From contig OZ245893.1 of assembly GCA_965229645.1 (NCBI GenBank), forward strand, positions 1,736,001-1,800,000: 64,000 nt of DNA, given 5' to 3'. This stretch comes from CAXQZM01 sp965229645. GTDB taxonomy: Bacteria; Pseudomonadota; Alphaproteobacteria; UBA7985. The translations under genes and the position numbers were made by a program. Shown here piece by piece: positions 1 to 8,693 of the stretch; the stretch's first letter is position 1, and each line of letters starts with the position of its first letter. Under the pieces are notes generated by a model that was given only the letters and a program-made list of their open reading frames with translations, was not told the origin of the DNA and did not search any database.

Positions 1-791
1 AGGGTGCGGCAAAACTCCATCTGCAAGGTTGGCACCCAGCGACCGTAGGTTTGGGCAATATGCCCCCCCGCGTAGGGACGATTGCGCGAAACGGGCACCC
101 CTTGGCCCTGCCAGAAGGCGACAGCAGCGTGCGATAGGGCGGGGGACAAACTTGCGCCGAATCCATCGCCCAAGACCAAGGGCGCGCGCGAGGTGGGAAA
201 CTTGTGCTGCCGCTTCGTCGGTTGACCTGGGGTTAGCGCCAGACAACGCCGCGCAACCGCAGGCGCAAGCGGTGGCATGGAATGCAGGTCGATCAGAAGG
301 CAGGTTCCAAACCGCGTGGTCGCCTCCTGGATCAATCCCCTAAGCGCCGCGTGATAGGGCGCATAGACTTGGCGGACGCGCGCCTGAACTTCGGCCAAGG
401 TCAACTTGCGGTCGTAAATCGGTGTCGTAGGATCGGCCAGTCGCGGCACCAGTCCCAAGCCCGCCGCCAGCCGCGAACCAGGGCGCCGAAGCTCGGGCTT
501 TGAGGCGGCGCCCTCGATCAACTCGGGGTCCAACTCTTCCTCGCTGCGGTTCAGATCGATGAAGGCGCGCAGATAGAGCGAGGACAAAACGGGAAATCCA
601 TGCGTCTGCGCGGCGGGCCTGGCAAGCGCATCGATCGCGGTATCCGACATAGCGACAACCCGCTGACCCGCCGCCCCAGCGGGCAGCACAAAGCCTGGCG
701 GCACACACGTTCCAGCATGGGGCGCAGAAACCACAATTGGCACGCGCCAATCGGCAGGCCGCGCAAGACGAAAAGGAGGCACAAGCGACAC
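1..791 (-). CDS. N-formylglutamate amidohydrolase family protein (3' end outside the window)
   Basis: The protein reads VVSAPHAGT near its N-terminus, then YLRAFIDLNR, RLAAGLGLVPR, PIYDRKL, APYHAALRGLI and LLIDLHSMP, and near the window edge NRPYAGGHIAQTYG. This is the order of conserved blocks in N-formylglutamate amidohydrolases, zinc enzymes that release formate or glutamate at the end of histidine degradation; several relatives of unknown substrate exist. I chose the GTG at 791-789 because an AGGGGG run lies a few bases upstream and the same frame meets a stop further up. A second in-frame GTG lies 9 bases downstream. The reading frame is open for all 263 codons visible and the C-terminus is cut by the window edge. 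No other histidine-utilisation gene is visible, so the exact substrate is uncertain. Confidence 0.85.
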   Translation of the reverse strand, partial: MSLVPPFRLARPADWRVPIVVSAPHAGTCVPPGFVLPAGAAGQRVVAMSDTAIDALARPAAQTHGFPVLSSLYLRAFIDLNRSEEELDPELIEGAASKPELRRPGSRLAAGLGLVPRLADPTTPIYDRKLTLAEVQARVRQVYAPYHAALRGLIQEATTRFGTCLLIDLHSMPPLAPAVARRCLALTPGQPTKRQHKFPTSRAPLVLGDGFGASLSPALSHAAVAFWQGQGVPVSRNRPYAGGHIAQTYGRWVPTLQMEFCRT

Positions 792-914
792 GAGGCCCCC
801 TAGTGACCCATGCCCGCCCTCAACTCAAGCCCGTCGCGCCCTTAGGGCTCTAGATTTTAGCCGACCCAAGACTTGCCAAGCCCCCGCGCGAGTGTTAGCG
901 GCGCGGAAATTGGC

Positions 915-989
915 GGGCGGTTAGCTCAGCGGTAGAGCACCACATTGACATTGTGGTGGTCACTGGTTCGATCCCAGTACCGCCCACCA
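915..989 (+). tRNA. tRNA-Val (anticodon GAC)
   Basis: The acceptor stem GGGCGGT pairs with ACCGCCC, the D arm contains TAGCTCAGCGGTAGAGCA, and the anticodon stem CCACA/TGTGG encloses the loop TTGACAT, giving anticodon GAC for valine. The T arm is ACTGGTTCGATCCCAGT, and the CCA end is encoded at 987-989. A strong terminator hairpin follows about 40 bases downstream. The 3' end of this gene is the start of a 165-bp sequence repeated 348 bp further on, as seen where mobile elements integrate at tRNA genes. Confidence 0.95.
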
Positions 990-1148
990 CGAACTATCTT
1001 GAGTTACGTGATATTGCCAAACACCCCGCAAAGGCCCGCCCCACGCGGGCTTTGCGGTCGTCGCATCTCTTTTTCATGGCCACAGACTAGCGGATTTCTT
1101 GGATTTTGCGCCAAAGTCTGAGACCGCAATTTGCGTGTCCATGAAACG
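984..1148 (+). repeat. 165-bp direct repeat, copy 1 (starts in the tRNA-Val 3' end)
   Basis: This begins at the CCACCACGA of the tRNA end and runs through the terminator to GTGTCCATGAAACG. An almost identical block of the same length is at 1332-1496, differing at only about a dozen positions. The 183 bp between the copies shows no gene that I recognise. Confidence 0.9.
1028..1055 (+). terminator. Terminator after tRNA-Val
   Basis: GCAAAGGCCCGC, a 5-base loop CCCAC, then GCGGGCTTTGC make a long GC-rich hairpin just downstream of the tRNA. A second copy of the hairpin, with a shorter stem because GCAAAGG has become GAAAAGC, lies in the second direct repeat at about 1376-1403. Confidence 0.75.
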
Positions 1149-1331
1149 GTGCGCCCTGATGACGTTAAGGCAAATCAGGAATTTTGGGGACATTTTTCCT
1201 AGGATCACAATGTTATCGTAATTGGCAGGGAGTGAGCCTATAGTGACGCCGCTCTACTCAGTAATGCTCGAGTTTCGCCCGTTTGGATAACAAAATTATC
1301 AAGATGGTCATCATTTCGAGCCCATAATGCT

Positions 1332-1496
1332 CCACCACGAACCATCTTGAGTTACGTGATATTGCCAAACACCCCGAAAAGCCCCGCCCCACGCGGGCTT
1401 TGCGGTCGTCGCATCTCTTTTTCATGGCCACAGACTAGCGAATTTCTTGGAATTTGGGCCAAAGTCTGAGACCGCACTTTGCGTGTCCATGAAACG
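1332..1496 (+). repeat. 165-bp direct repeat, copy 2
   Basis: This is the second copy of the tRNA-Val 3' end plus terminator, with only the last bases of the tRNA present, so it is not a second tRNA gene. It lies about 180 bp downstream of the recombinase stop codon (the gene reads leftwards), the position expected for an attachment site of the recombinase cassette. The 183 bp from 1497 to 1679 hold nothing that I can identify. Confidence 0.85.
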
Positions 1497-1906
1497 AGAT
1501 GTGCGTTGGAACCAATCGGATTTTTGGCGAGCCGTGAGCGGCCAACTATGCTTCTCCTGTCTGGCTGATGAGGGCATTGTGGATCACGCTTGGCTTTGCC
1601 CTGTTGTTGGGGAATTCGCCCGAGGGCTTTTTTCTGCGGTTTTCGGGTCGAGTCCGCTTCACTCGAAGTCTCGTTTGCTTCAAGAAAGTGCATCGACTTT
1701 CGATAGTTGCGCACCGAAGTCTTGGTCAAGGTTCGCGCGCGAGAACCATCGCGCGGTGGCCCCCGCAGGTAATTTGCCCGCGAGTGCCCTGTCGATGATT
1801 TTGGGGCTTAAGAACATGAGCTGGGTAAGCCGTCGCAACTTGTCATCTGCTATGCCATATTCCGCTGCTGCCTGTTTGAGCGTGTGCCCCTCCTTTGTCC
1901 TTGAAT

Positions 1907-2893
1907 AGACCTGCTTCATAATTAGCTAATTTTTCTGATTTTCTTTGCGTTGGCCCAATTTTCATGGTTATGTACGGATCATGAAAGCCCTGAAAGTCCT
2001 CAAAAAGCAACCTCGTTTGTTTTACCGCCTCTCTGGGATCAGATTATCTGATTTTGAGCAGCTCGTTTTGGAGGTGAAACCTCTCTGGGAAGCCCATAAT
2101 CTCCGCCGCCTTTCTCGAGAGGACCGAAAGCGAGCAATTGGCGCTGGTCGTCGCTACCGATTAGGGTTCGAGGAGATGCTTCTTCTTTGTCTGATTTACT
2201 ATCGAACTTACATCAACCATGAGTTTTTGGGACTCATATTTGGGGTTTCAGACAGTACAAGCATTCGCGCTACAAATACGATCTCTAAACTCCTTGCAGG
2301 TCATTTTAATATGCCTGAGCGCAAAGTCCGCTTAAGCGAAGAGGAAAAGCAAGACCTTCTGTATCTGATTATTGATGGCACCGAACGCCCAGTCCAACGT
2401 CCCAAGACAGCGAAGAATCGCAAGCGGCACTATTCTGGCAAGAAAAAGCGCCACACTCATGTCCATCAGATTGTCACTGACAACAAGGGACGTATCCTTG
2501 CCTGTGGACCCGCTCAGCAAGGACGAAAACATGACAAGAAGATTTATGATGATAGTCAACTGGAGAAGCCGCCAGATACTCTTGTTTTGGGGGATCTGGC
2601 ATACCAAGGTACCTCATGCGAAGTGCCGATAAAGAAATCAAAAAATAGACCACTTAGCCGTAAAGATAAATCCTATAATCGTTGGTTTAACTCTATGCGT
2701 ATAACAGCGGAGCACGCAATTGGTCGAATGAAAAAATTTAACATTTTCTCAGATATTTCCAGAGGAAATCGTCATGAAAATATGATTGCAAAAAATATTG
2801 CAGGCTTAGCGAATATGAATTTGAAAATTTGCTAAAATTTAGGGGTAGGGAGAAGACTGTCTCCAATTTTTCATGCTATTGAGAATCGGGTCT
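1907..2893 (+). mobile_element. IS5-family element, copy 1 (intact)
   Basis: The imperfect terminal inverted repeats AGACCTGCTTC and, read inward from the right, AGACCCGATTC enclose one transposase gene. A 3-bp AAT occurs on both sides (1904-1906 and 2894-2896), as expected of a target duplication. It lies inside the serine recombinase gene. A degenerate copy is at 51262-52249, and a solo right end at 21444-21468. Confidence 0.9.
1981..2835 (+). CDS. IS5-family DDE transposase
   Basis: This 284-residue transposase has a DDE_Tnp_4-type core with acidic residues in LIIDGTERP, LVLGDLAYQG and ITAEHAIGRMKKF. The N-terminal part is basic with predicted helices. I chose the ATG at 1981; a TTG at 1945 would add 12 residues but its sequence is not typical of the family. 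The frame is complete and the element has both ends, so it may be active. The gene is more AT-rich than its surroundings. Confidence 0.9.
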   Translation: MKALKVLKKQPRLFYRLSGIRLSDFEQLVLEVKPLWEAHNLRRLSREDRKRAIGAGRRYRLGFEEMLLLCLIYYRTYINHEFLGLIFGVSDSTSIRATNTISKLLAGHFNMPERKVRLSEEEKQDLLYLIIDGTERPVQRPKTAKNRKRHYSGKKKRHTHVHQIVTDNKGRILACGPAQQGRKHDKKIYDDSQLEKPPDTLVLGDLAYQGTSCEVPIKKSKNRPLSRKDKSYNRWFNSMRITAEHAIGRMKKFNIFSDISRGNRHENMIAKNIAGLANMNLKIC

Positions 2894-4272
2894 AATAAAG
2901 GACCTGCGCAAGGGCTAGATGCTCGAGCAAGGTTTTGTCGACCAGGGATTGGCCCTCTATGACCAATCGTTGTTCCTGACGCCGCCGTCTCAAGGTGAAG
3001 GTCGTTTTGATGGATCGTGGACCTGGGACATCGTCAGAGACCGTGATGGTGAGTTCGCCAGGCTGAACTTGGACCCGTTCGACAAAGGGCAGCCAAGTTG
3101 TGAGTTGGTCAATCATGAGGTCGGGCACCAGGTGCTGATGAGGTGTGCCCATAAGCTGAATACTGAGATGCGGCACCACAGCTTCGCCTATGGCCTGCTC
3201 AAGGACGGGCGCTGAGTAACGCAGGGCATTTGCCGTTGTGCGACTAATTCGTTCAGAGTCTGATTTGGGAAGGCCCGCGCAATAGTAGTAGTTGTAACGC
3301 CGTCCCGCCTTTCGGGCATGGTCGGTTTTGAACGCCACGCCGCCCGCATCGAATAACTTACCCAGCAGCGCCTGTCCGTCCCTTGATTTGTGACCGCGCT
3401 TTTGTTGCTCGTTTGGTGCTTTAAGCCGAAGTTGAACCTTATCCCAAACTGCCTCATCGACAATGGCAGGATGTTGGCCGTCGAAGACTTGACGCTTGTG
3501 GCGGATCTTGCCGCGATAGATCGGGTTCTTGAGCATTTGATTGAGCGTTCCCCTGGTCATGGGAATGCCGCCCCGTTCAGAGCCGTCGCTTAGAGTCGTT
3601 TTGCGGGTGAGAATGTTGTTGTCGACGCAGTGTTGGGCCAACCCCACAATTGTCATGCCGCTTGCATATAGCCCAAACAGGTGCCGCACAGTTTTGGCCT
3701 GGTCTTCGCGGATCTTAAGGCTTCGGCCATTTTTGTCATAGCCGAAGGGAATGGGTCCCCCCATCCAAAGGCCCTTGGCTTTGGATGCCGCAAACTTATC
3801 GCGAATGCGCTCGGCCGTGACCTCCCGCTCGAATTGAGCGAAGGACAGCAGCATGTTCAATGTCAGGCGCCCCATTGAGGTTGCGGTGTTGAAGGACTGG
3901 GTGACGGACACAAACGACACGCCTGCGGCATCGAGCCGCTCAACCAGCTTGGAAAAATCGGTTAGGGAGCGTGTGAGGCGGTCAACTTTGTAAACAACGA
4001 TTTGATCGACCAGTCCCGCATCGACATCTGCAAGAAGCTGCTGGACGCCAGGGCGTTCCATATGTCCGCCAGATATGCCACCGTCGTCGTAGGCTTGGGG
4101 CATCAGAACCCAGCCCTCGTGGCGTTGGCTGGCGATGTAGGCTTCGCAAGCCTCGCGCTGGGCGTGGAGAGAATTGAAATCTTGCTCCAACCCCTCCTCT
4201 GTAGATTTGCGCGTATAGACGGCACAGCGGATTTTGCGCTGCGCTGCCTTCGCGTGCGGAGAAGTCGAAGTC

Positions 4273-4842
4273 TCAAGCATTCTGGGCACTCCCAATGTGA
4301 TCGACTGTGGCATCCAAGTGCGATGCGACTTTGCGGGATGCAGCTTTGGCGAGCCCAACCCCGGCGGATGCCTTCGGCGTTGGCGCTTTGACCAACCCAA
4401 AAAAGCGCGGCCCCGACCAGCCTGTCCCCGTGATGGATTTGGCGATTTTGGAAAGGGAGGTGTAGGTACGCCCGTCCAACTCAAAACCATCTTCTAGAAC
4501 CTTGACCTGATAGCGCCGCCCGTTCCATTCGCGCACCAGTACCGTCCCAGGGGTAAGCGCGGGAGGTTTGGCTTGCGAACTGATGCGAGGAACCTTCTGA
4601 TTCCCTTCTGCCGACCCAGAATCGGAACGCCGCAGTTGTACCGATGGTTCAGGGAGATACGCGCGCAAAGTCTGCGCGGTTCGCCTTGCAATTCCGCCCG
4701 TTTCTTTGACCTGCAATTCGTAAGCAAGCACTGAGCGCAAGGTTCGTAAATTCAGATTGGGGACTTGGACCTTTGGCAGATGCTTCTGCCAAAGGTCTTC
4801 AAGTGCTGGTCTGTCCATCCCAGAGATGAGCGACAGGTCCAC
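4273..4842 (-). CDS. DUF2924 domain protein (recombinase cassette)
   Basis: This is a 189-residue protein with LEDLWQKHLPKV near the N-terminus and the repeat-like core GTVLVREWNGRRYQVKVL followed by FELDGRTYTSLSKIAKSITG, the hallmark of DUF2924. In many alphaproteobacteria the domain is encoded between a DUF3489 gene and a large serine recombinase, exactly as here. Its start overlaps the DUF3489 stop by one base and its end overlaps the recombinase start by 8 bases, so the three genes form one coupled transcript. The role is not established; an accessory or directionality function for the recombinase is a guess. A truncated relative is at 6634-6999. Confidence 0.85.
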   Translation of the reverse strand: MDLSLISGMDRPALEDLWQKHLPKVQVPNLNLRTLRSVLAYELQVKETGGIARRTAQTLRAYLPEPSVQLRRSDSGSAEGNQKVPRISSQAKPPALTPGTVLVREWNGRRYQVKVLEDGFELDGRTYTSLSKIAKSITGTGWSGPRFFGLVKAPTPKASAGVGLAKAASRKVASHLDATVDHIGSAQNA

Positions 4843-5204
4843 TACGCCGCCGCCTGCGCGGTATCTGCGTCGCAGCCCCCTGTTCTGGCTGAGGATTTGG
4901 CTGCGCTCTCGTCATCCTCTGTTGGGGTTGAACCAAGATGGTAGACACGCCGTTTTCCGTCGGGTTTTTCGGAAACCAGCTGATACCCTTCCTGCTTGAG
5001 GCGTATCATGGCGGCGCTTGTGGTATGGCGTTGCCAGCCCAAAGCGCTGCTAAGCTCGTCCAAGCAGACAGGTTTGCCCGCCGACAGGTGTTGGATGAGT
5101 TGGGACTTCTTGGTTTGCTTGCGCTCGGCTGGCGGGTTGTTGCCAGTGGGAGCGGCGTCCTTTGCAGGAGCCTTGGGGGTTTTGTTTTTGCCTTGCTTGG
5201 CCAT
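4842..5204 (-). CDS. DUF3489 domain protein (recombinase cassette)
   Basis: This 120-residue protein has a lysine- and proline-rich N-terminus (about residues 1-35), then a winged-helix-like segment with LIQHLSAGKPVCLDELSSAL, GWQRHTTSAAMIRLKQEGY and SEKPDGKRRVYHL, matching DUF3489. It is the first gene of the DUF3489-DUF2924-recombinase cassette and probably binds DNA. The roughly 240 bp upstream contain a GCAGCGG/CCGCTGC hairpin at about 5224-5243 but no gene. Confidence 0.85.
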   Translation of the reverse strand: MAKQGKNKTPKAPAKDAAPTGNNPPAERKQTKKSQLIQHLSAGKPVCLDELSSALGWQRHTTSAAMIRLKQEGYQLVSEKPDGKRRVYHLGSTPTEDDESAAKSSARTGGCDADTAQAAA

Positions 5205-5442
5205 TCTTAGGGTCTTTCGTTACGGCAGCGGTTGATTCCGCTGCTACCGACGAAAGCCCTGGCAGGGCGGGCCTTGCCTTGGGCGCGGTCGTCCTATTGC
5301 TTGCCCTCGCAGACCTATCCAGTGGTTTCTGCGCAAGAACGCAGATAGTTTCAAAATATGCGCGCATCACAGCGAACGGGTAGGCTGGGTGTGAATTTCT
5401 TTAGAGAATGACCCTGGAGGACATACCCCAAAAAAAATTTCA

Positions 5443-5762
5443 TCAACAAAGAGGCCTGAACTCAATCCCTTCAAAAAGCATGGAAAGCTGGGCGGGTGTC
5501 ACGCTGATTTTGCCATCCTTGGCAGCGGGCCAAACGAACCGCCCCTCTCCAGACGCTTGGTGAAAAGACAAGCTCCTTAGGAGTCCCACCAGATGATCTT
5601 GAGCAGGTCTCCGCGCCGCCCTCGGAACACGAACAAGTGACCACAATAGGGATCGAGCTTCAAAACCGCTTCCGTCTGAGCGGCTAGGGTATCGAAACCA
5701 AGGCGCATGTCTGTGACGCCCGCCGCTAGCTGGACCCGCATGTTGGAGGTGACGGGGATCAA
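5443..5762 (-). pseudogene. IS66 TnpB (Orf2), nonsense and frameshift
   Basis: The first 61 codons read as a normal TnpB: RVQLAAGVTDMRLGFDTLA, then GHLFVFRGRRGDLLKIIWWDS. A TAA follows, and the conserved remainder is split between that frame (GACLFTKRLE) and another (GRFVWPAAKDGKISVTPAQL, MLFEGIEFRPLC). The gene therefore carries both a stop and an indel. Confidence 0.85.
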
Positions 5763-6199
5763 TCGGATAAACCCTCAACCAAGGCAAAAATCGCTGCCAA
5801 GTTCGTTGCTCCCTCAATCAGGACGCGACGGCCATCGCTCAAAGACAGATCAACACGCAAGGCATGGTGACTTCCCTGATAACCGCGTGCCTCCGCAAGC
5901 GCTGAAACATGGCATTGGGGGACTTCTACATTCGTCCGGACAGGCGCAGGGTCTGAAGACACGGATACTTAGTAAAACGCTGACCCCGAAACCTCACCGT
6001 CGCCCCCATGGGGCACATCCTTCCCAGACCCATGACCTCCGCCAAAACGCGGATCCTTGAACCAGCCGTTGAGCATGGTCGCGTTCAGCGCATACCGACG
6101 CGCGACTTGCGCCACTGAAACACCTGGAACTCTGGCTTGATCGCAGACCTCTAGCTTCTCCGAAGCCGACCAACGTCGACGCGTTACCCGGTCCAACAT
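5759..6199 (-). pseudogene. IS66 TnpA (Orf1), in-frame stop
   Basis: The N-terminal helix-turn-helix region reads RRRWSASEKLEVCDQARVPG and SVAQVARRYALNATMLNGWF. A TAA at about 5970 interrupts the frame, which then resumes without a shift into the C-terminal DLSDGRRVLIEGATNLA-like segment and ends by overlapping the tnpB start. It is a single-codon knock-out. Confidence 0.8.
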
Positions 6200-6359
6200 A
6201 ACTTGCCTCCTTGAGTATCCGCCCAGTCGAGCGGGCACCTAGCAAGCTAAATCGTCAGCGCCAGAGCGCCCACAACGGACGCTTACCGTGCAGGCGCAGC
6301 ACGAAGTCCCTGGATCAATAGTGCCATCCCCCTTCGCTAACTACCTTATCGCGGTTGCT

Positions 6360-6525
6360 TAATTTGCGCTCCAGCGAAGCCAACCTTCAGGTTTTACGCG
6401 AGAGCGTCGTGGAACTAAGTGGCCGTCGCCTGCGGGCCGAGCGTCGGGGACACCGTCCTCGATATCTAACCCTTGATGTGGACAATCTGCCCACCGAGGT
6501 GCATGGCCAGCAGCTTGAAATATAG
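6360..6525 (+). pseudogene. IS1380-family transposase fragment
   Basis: The plus strand encodes NLRSSEANLQVLRESVVEL, GRRLRAERRGHRPRYLTLDV and DNLPTEVHGQQLE in one frame without a start codon. The same block is present at 52363-52641 on the minus strand, where more of the protein precedes it. The flanking 6293-6359 and 6526-6633 contain no other recognisable feature. Confidence 0.7.
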
Positions 6526-6633
6526 CGATGATCACGTTAGCAAAAAAGGGACGTGACAACCGCAGTAACCATCTAGTAGAACCGAAAGCAACCTTACGAA
6601 GGCACTTTCGCTCTCACACCACGCTAGGGGACA

Positions 6634-6999
6634 CTAACAGAAGCGCGGGTCGGACCAGGACGGCCCCGTGATGGTCTTTGCGATTATGGAGAGGGAGGCA
6701 TAAGTCCTGCCGTCCATTTCAAACCCATGAGCTAACACATTGACCTGATATCGCCGCCCGTTCCATTCTCTCACCAACACGGTACCAGGGGAAAGTGTCG
6801 GCGCGGTGTTAGTTGTAGTCTTCGGTATGTGTTTCCCTTCGGGATTAGCTGCAGATGCAGACTTGGTTTGTTTGTTGGTAGGTTTTGGTAAGTAGCTCCG
6901 TAAAATCTGCGCTGAACGTTTGGAGATACCGCCTGTTCGTTTGATTTGCCATTCATAGGCTAGGGCGCTTCGCAGAGTCCTAAGGTTTAGATTGGGCAT
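6634..6999 (-). pseudogene. Truncated second DUF2924 gene
   Basis: This is clearly paralogous to the protein at 4273-4842: NLNLRTLRSALAYEWQIK, GGISKRSAQILRSYLPKP and TVLVREWNGRRYQVNVL correspond to it block by block. It lacks about 30 N-terminal residues and stops at SDPRFC, where the other protein continues for 43 residues. There is no DUF3489 or recombinase beside it. It is the fossil of another cassette; a short residual product cannot be excluded. Confidence 0.75.
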
Positions 7000-7016
7000 G
7001 GGAACTGTTCCACGTC

Positions 7017-7122
7017 AGGACCAATGGGACAGATAGCGGGTCTTGCGTAGTGGAAGGTTTGTGGCCATCGCAGCGACGAAGGGGTATTGAGCCGACACAA
7101 ACCCTCCGCTACGAAGTCAACT
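7017..7122 (+). repeat. Direct repeat flanking the restriction locus, left copy
   Basis: About 105 bp from ACCAATGGGACAGATAGCGG to CTACGAAGTCAAC match 12875-12980 in the same orientation, with a shared core TTTGTGGCCA.CGCAGCGACGAAGG. I do not recognise the family. It may be the end of an element that carried the restriction genes. Confidence 0.65.
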
Positions 7123-7526
7123 ACGCAGAAGGCGGATGCCACGGTCCGCGAAATCAGGCTTGCCACACGCATACTTTATTCATCCGAGGCCAAGAGCGGA
7201 TCGTCCTTGAGGGCTTGAAGGGCGAAGAAAGCATGCGGCGCTTTGCCGCCGCGAGGGTGTTGGGTAGTGCCTGTTTTACAGGTGGTCCAAGGAGTTCCTT
7301 GAGGCGGCAAAGTGCTGCGTAAGCGGGGATACCGAGCGCGAGGCTAAGAGCTGTGAGGTGAAATATATCTGTGCGCTCCGCGACAATGCACGAAAATGGT
7401 GTTGGATAATGCGAACTGTGGTGGGAAATCTTACTCATTTACACACTATTTCAATCGTTCTATCGATGTTCCTGGCGACTCGTGGCATATTTGCTGTCAC
7501 AATAGAAAAATATTTAGGAGGCATAT
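7123..7526. other. Gap before the restriction genes, no gene recognised
   Basis: This 400-bp stretch has short open frames on both strands but none with family signatures. The last 130 bp become AT-rich and probably contain the promoter of the methylase operon. TTAGGAGGCATAT directly before the ATG at 7527 is a strong ribosome-binding site. Confidence 0.5.
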
Positions 7527-8693
7527 ATGGGATCGGATTCATCATTCTCAGTTATTGATTTATTTTGCGGCGCCGGTGGATTGAGTGAAGGCCTTCGCCA
7601 GGCTGGGATGAAACCGCTCGTAGGAGTCGACTTTGACAAGCATGCCACAGCCACCTATCGGCAAAACCACCCTGAAGTGCCCATCATAGAAGGCGACGTC
7701 GCTGAGGTAACTGGCAAGCAACTCACGCAACTGGCTGGAACAGACGAAATTGACCTGATTGCTGGCGGCCCTAGCTGCCAAGGCTTCAGCACCCATGGTA
7801 AACGGATGCAAGACGATCCGCGAAACTTCCTTTTCAGACACTTCGTTCGACTAGTCGATGAAATCAGACCAAAGATGTTCTTGATGGAGAATGTCAGAGG
7901 AATGCTCACGTACGAAAAGGGTGCATTCCAGCGGCAAATTGAAGCAGCTTTCAAAGAAATTGGATATCGCACAGACTTCACTCAGGTGCTGGCCGCAGAT
8001 TATGGCGTGCCGCAGATGCGCCACAGAATTCTATTCATGGGCACGCGCGTCGATGATATCCAGCTGTCATTTCCGGATCGCACCCACGGAGACGCCGACG
8101 AGCCACATCTTATACCATATGTAACCGTGGACGAAGCGATCGGTGACCTCCCCTTGATTGGAGATGACTTCGAGCGTGAAGAGCGTCCCTATGCCTGCGG
8201 TCCTCAGAATCCTTATCAGGTGTATTGCAGAACAAGCGCGCCGAATGACGTGACCCTGCATATTGGTCGACCATTGTCGGCTCAAGCCCGATCTCTGGCC
8301 CACTACATAAAGCGAGGTGAAGGTCTTAGAGCTGTTCCCGTCGAAGCACTTCCATCACGGTTCCAAAAGATGCGTACAATTGCGAACGGCAAACTTCGTC
8401 GAGATTGTACGACGCTTTATCACCGATTGCATCCTGCGAAGCCCGCTTACACGATTACGTGCAATTATAAGAATATCGCTTCGGGACCATTCCTCCATCC
8501 TTGGGAAGATCGTTCAATTTCCCACCGTGAAGCTGCCAGGTTTATGAGCTTTCCTGACCATTACCAGTTCGTTGGCGCTAGCTTCCCTCGACAGATCGGA
8601 AATGCAGTACCCCCGCTCCTGGGTCGAGCAATTGGCGAGGTGATTGTGAAAACACTCTCTCGGTCCGAAAATAGACGTAGTCGCGCTGCCTAA
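7527..8693 (+). CDS. DNA (cytosine-5-)-methyltransferase
   Basis: This complete 388-residue C5 methylase has motif I DLFCGAGGLSEG (residues 11-22), motif IV GGPSCQGFS with the catalytic Cys84, motif VI MENVRG (120-125), motif VIII QMRHR and motif X RQIGNAVPP near the C-terminus. The usual proline-cysteine of motif IV is serine-cysteine here, a variant seen in some members. It would transfer a methyl group from S-adenosylmethionine to a cytosine in its target site; the target cannot be read from sequence. Its stop codon overlaps the start of the McrB-like gene (TAATG), so the genes are co-translated. Together with McrB and McrC this resembles the LlaJI and BsuMI type of restriction system. The frame is intact. 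Confidence 0.92.
   Translation: MGSDSSFSVIDLFCGAGGLSEGLRQAGMKPLVGVDFDKHATATYRQNHPEVPIIEGDVAEVTGKQLTQLAGTDEIDLIAGGPSCQGFSTHGKRMQDDPRNFLFRHFVRLVDEIRPKMFLMENVRGMLTYEKGAFQRQIEAAFKEIGYRTDFTQVLAADYGVPQMRHRILFMGTRVDDIQLSFPDRTHGDADEPHLIPYVTVDEAIGDLPLIGDDFEREERPYACGPQNPYQVYCRTSAPNDVTLHIGRPLSAQARSLAHYIKRGEGLRAVPVEALPSRFQKMRTIANGKLRRDCTTLYHRLHPAKPAYTITCNYKNIASGPFLHPWEDRSISHREAARFMSFPDHYQFVGASFPRQIGNAVPPLLGRAIGEVIVKTLSRSENRRSRAA

Larger units (their letters stand above)
1680..4280 (-). pseudogene. Large serine recombinase, split by an IS5-type element
   Basis: The 5' part (4280-2894) carries an N-terminal resolvase domain with the catalytic serine in AVYTRKSTEE (Ser26), KVDRLTRSLTDF, the E-helix region, and a Recombinase domain around GTLNQMLKNPIYRGKI. 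It ends artificially at a stop made by the IS end. The 3' part (1906-1680) continues after the IS with SRTKEGHTLKQAAAEYG and LSPKIIDRAL, the usual C-terminus of this family. Removing the IS and one copy of the AAT duplication joins them in frame as AQVLYSRTKEGH. The ATG at 4280 overlaps the stop of the upstream DUF2924 gene by 8 bases, which is the normal cassette arrangement. The enzyme would have integrated and excised the cassette; it is now broken. Confidence 0.9.
5443..6292 (-). mobile_element. IS66-family remnant (tnpA and tnpB, no tnpC)
   Basis: The right end at about 6292 reads inward GTAAGCGTCCGTTGTGGGCG, a typical IS66 terminus, and a related end occurs at about 51213. Inside are decayed tnpA and tnpB genes in the usual order with an ATGA overlap. 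The large transposase gene tnpC and the left end are missing here, although tnpC fragments occur elsewhere in the window. Confidence 0.8.

Noticed and set aside
1352..1729. Minus-strand open frame of 125 codons downstream of the recombinase gene
   Set aside because: It crosses the end of the recombinase gene in another frame and one copy of the direct repeat; no family pattern is seen.
7050..7438. Overlapping open frames on both strands before the methylase
   Set aside because: Neither has a family signature or a good ribosome-binding site, and part is repeat DNA. Treated as non-coding.
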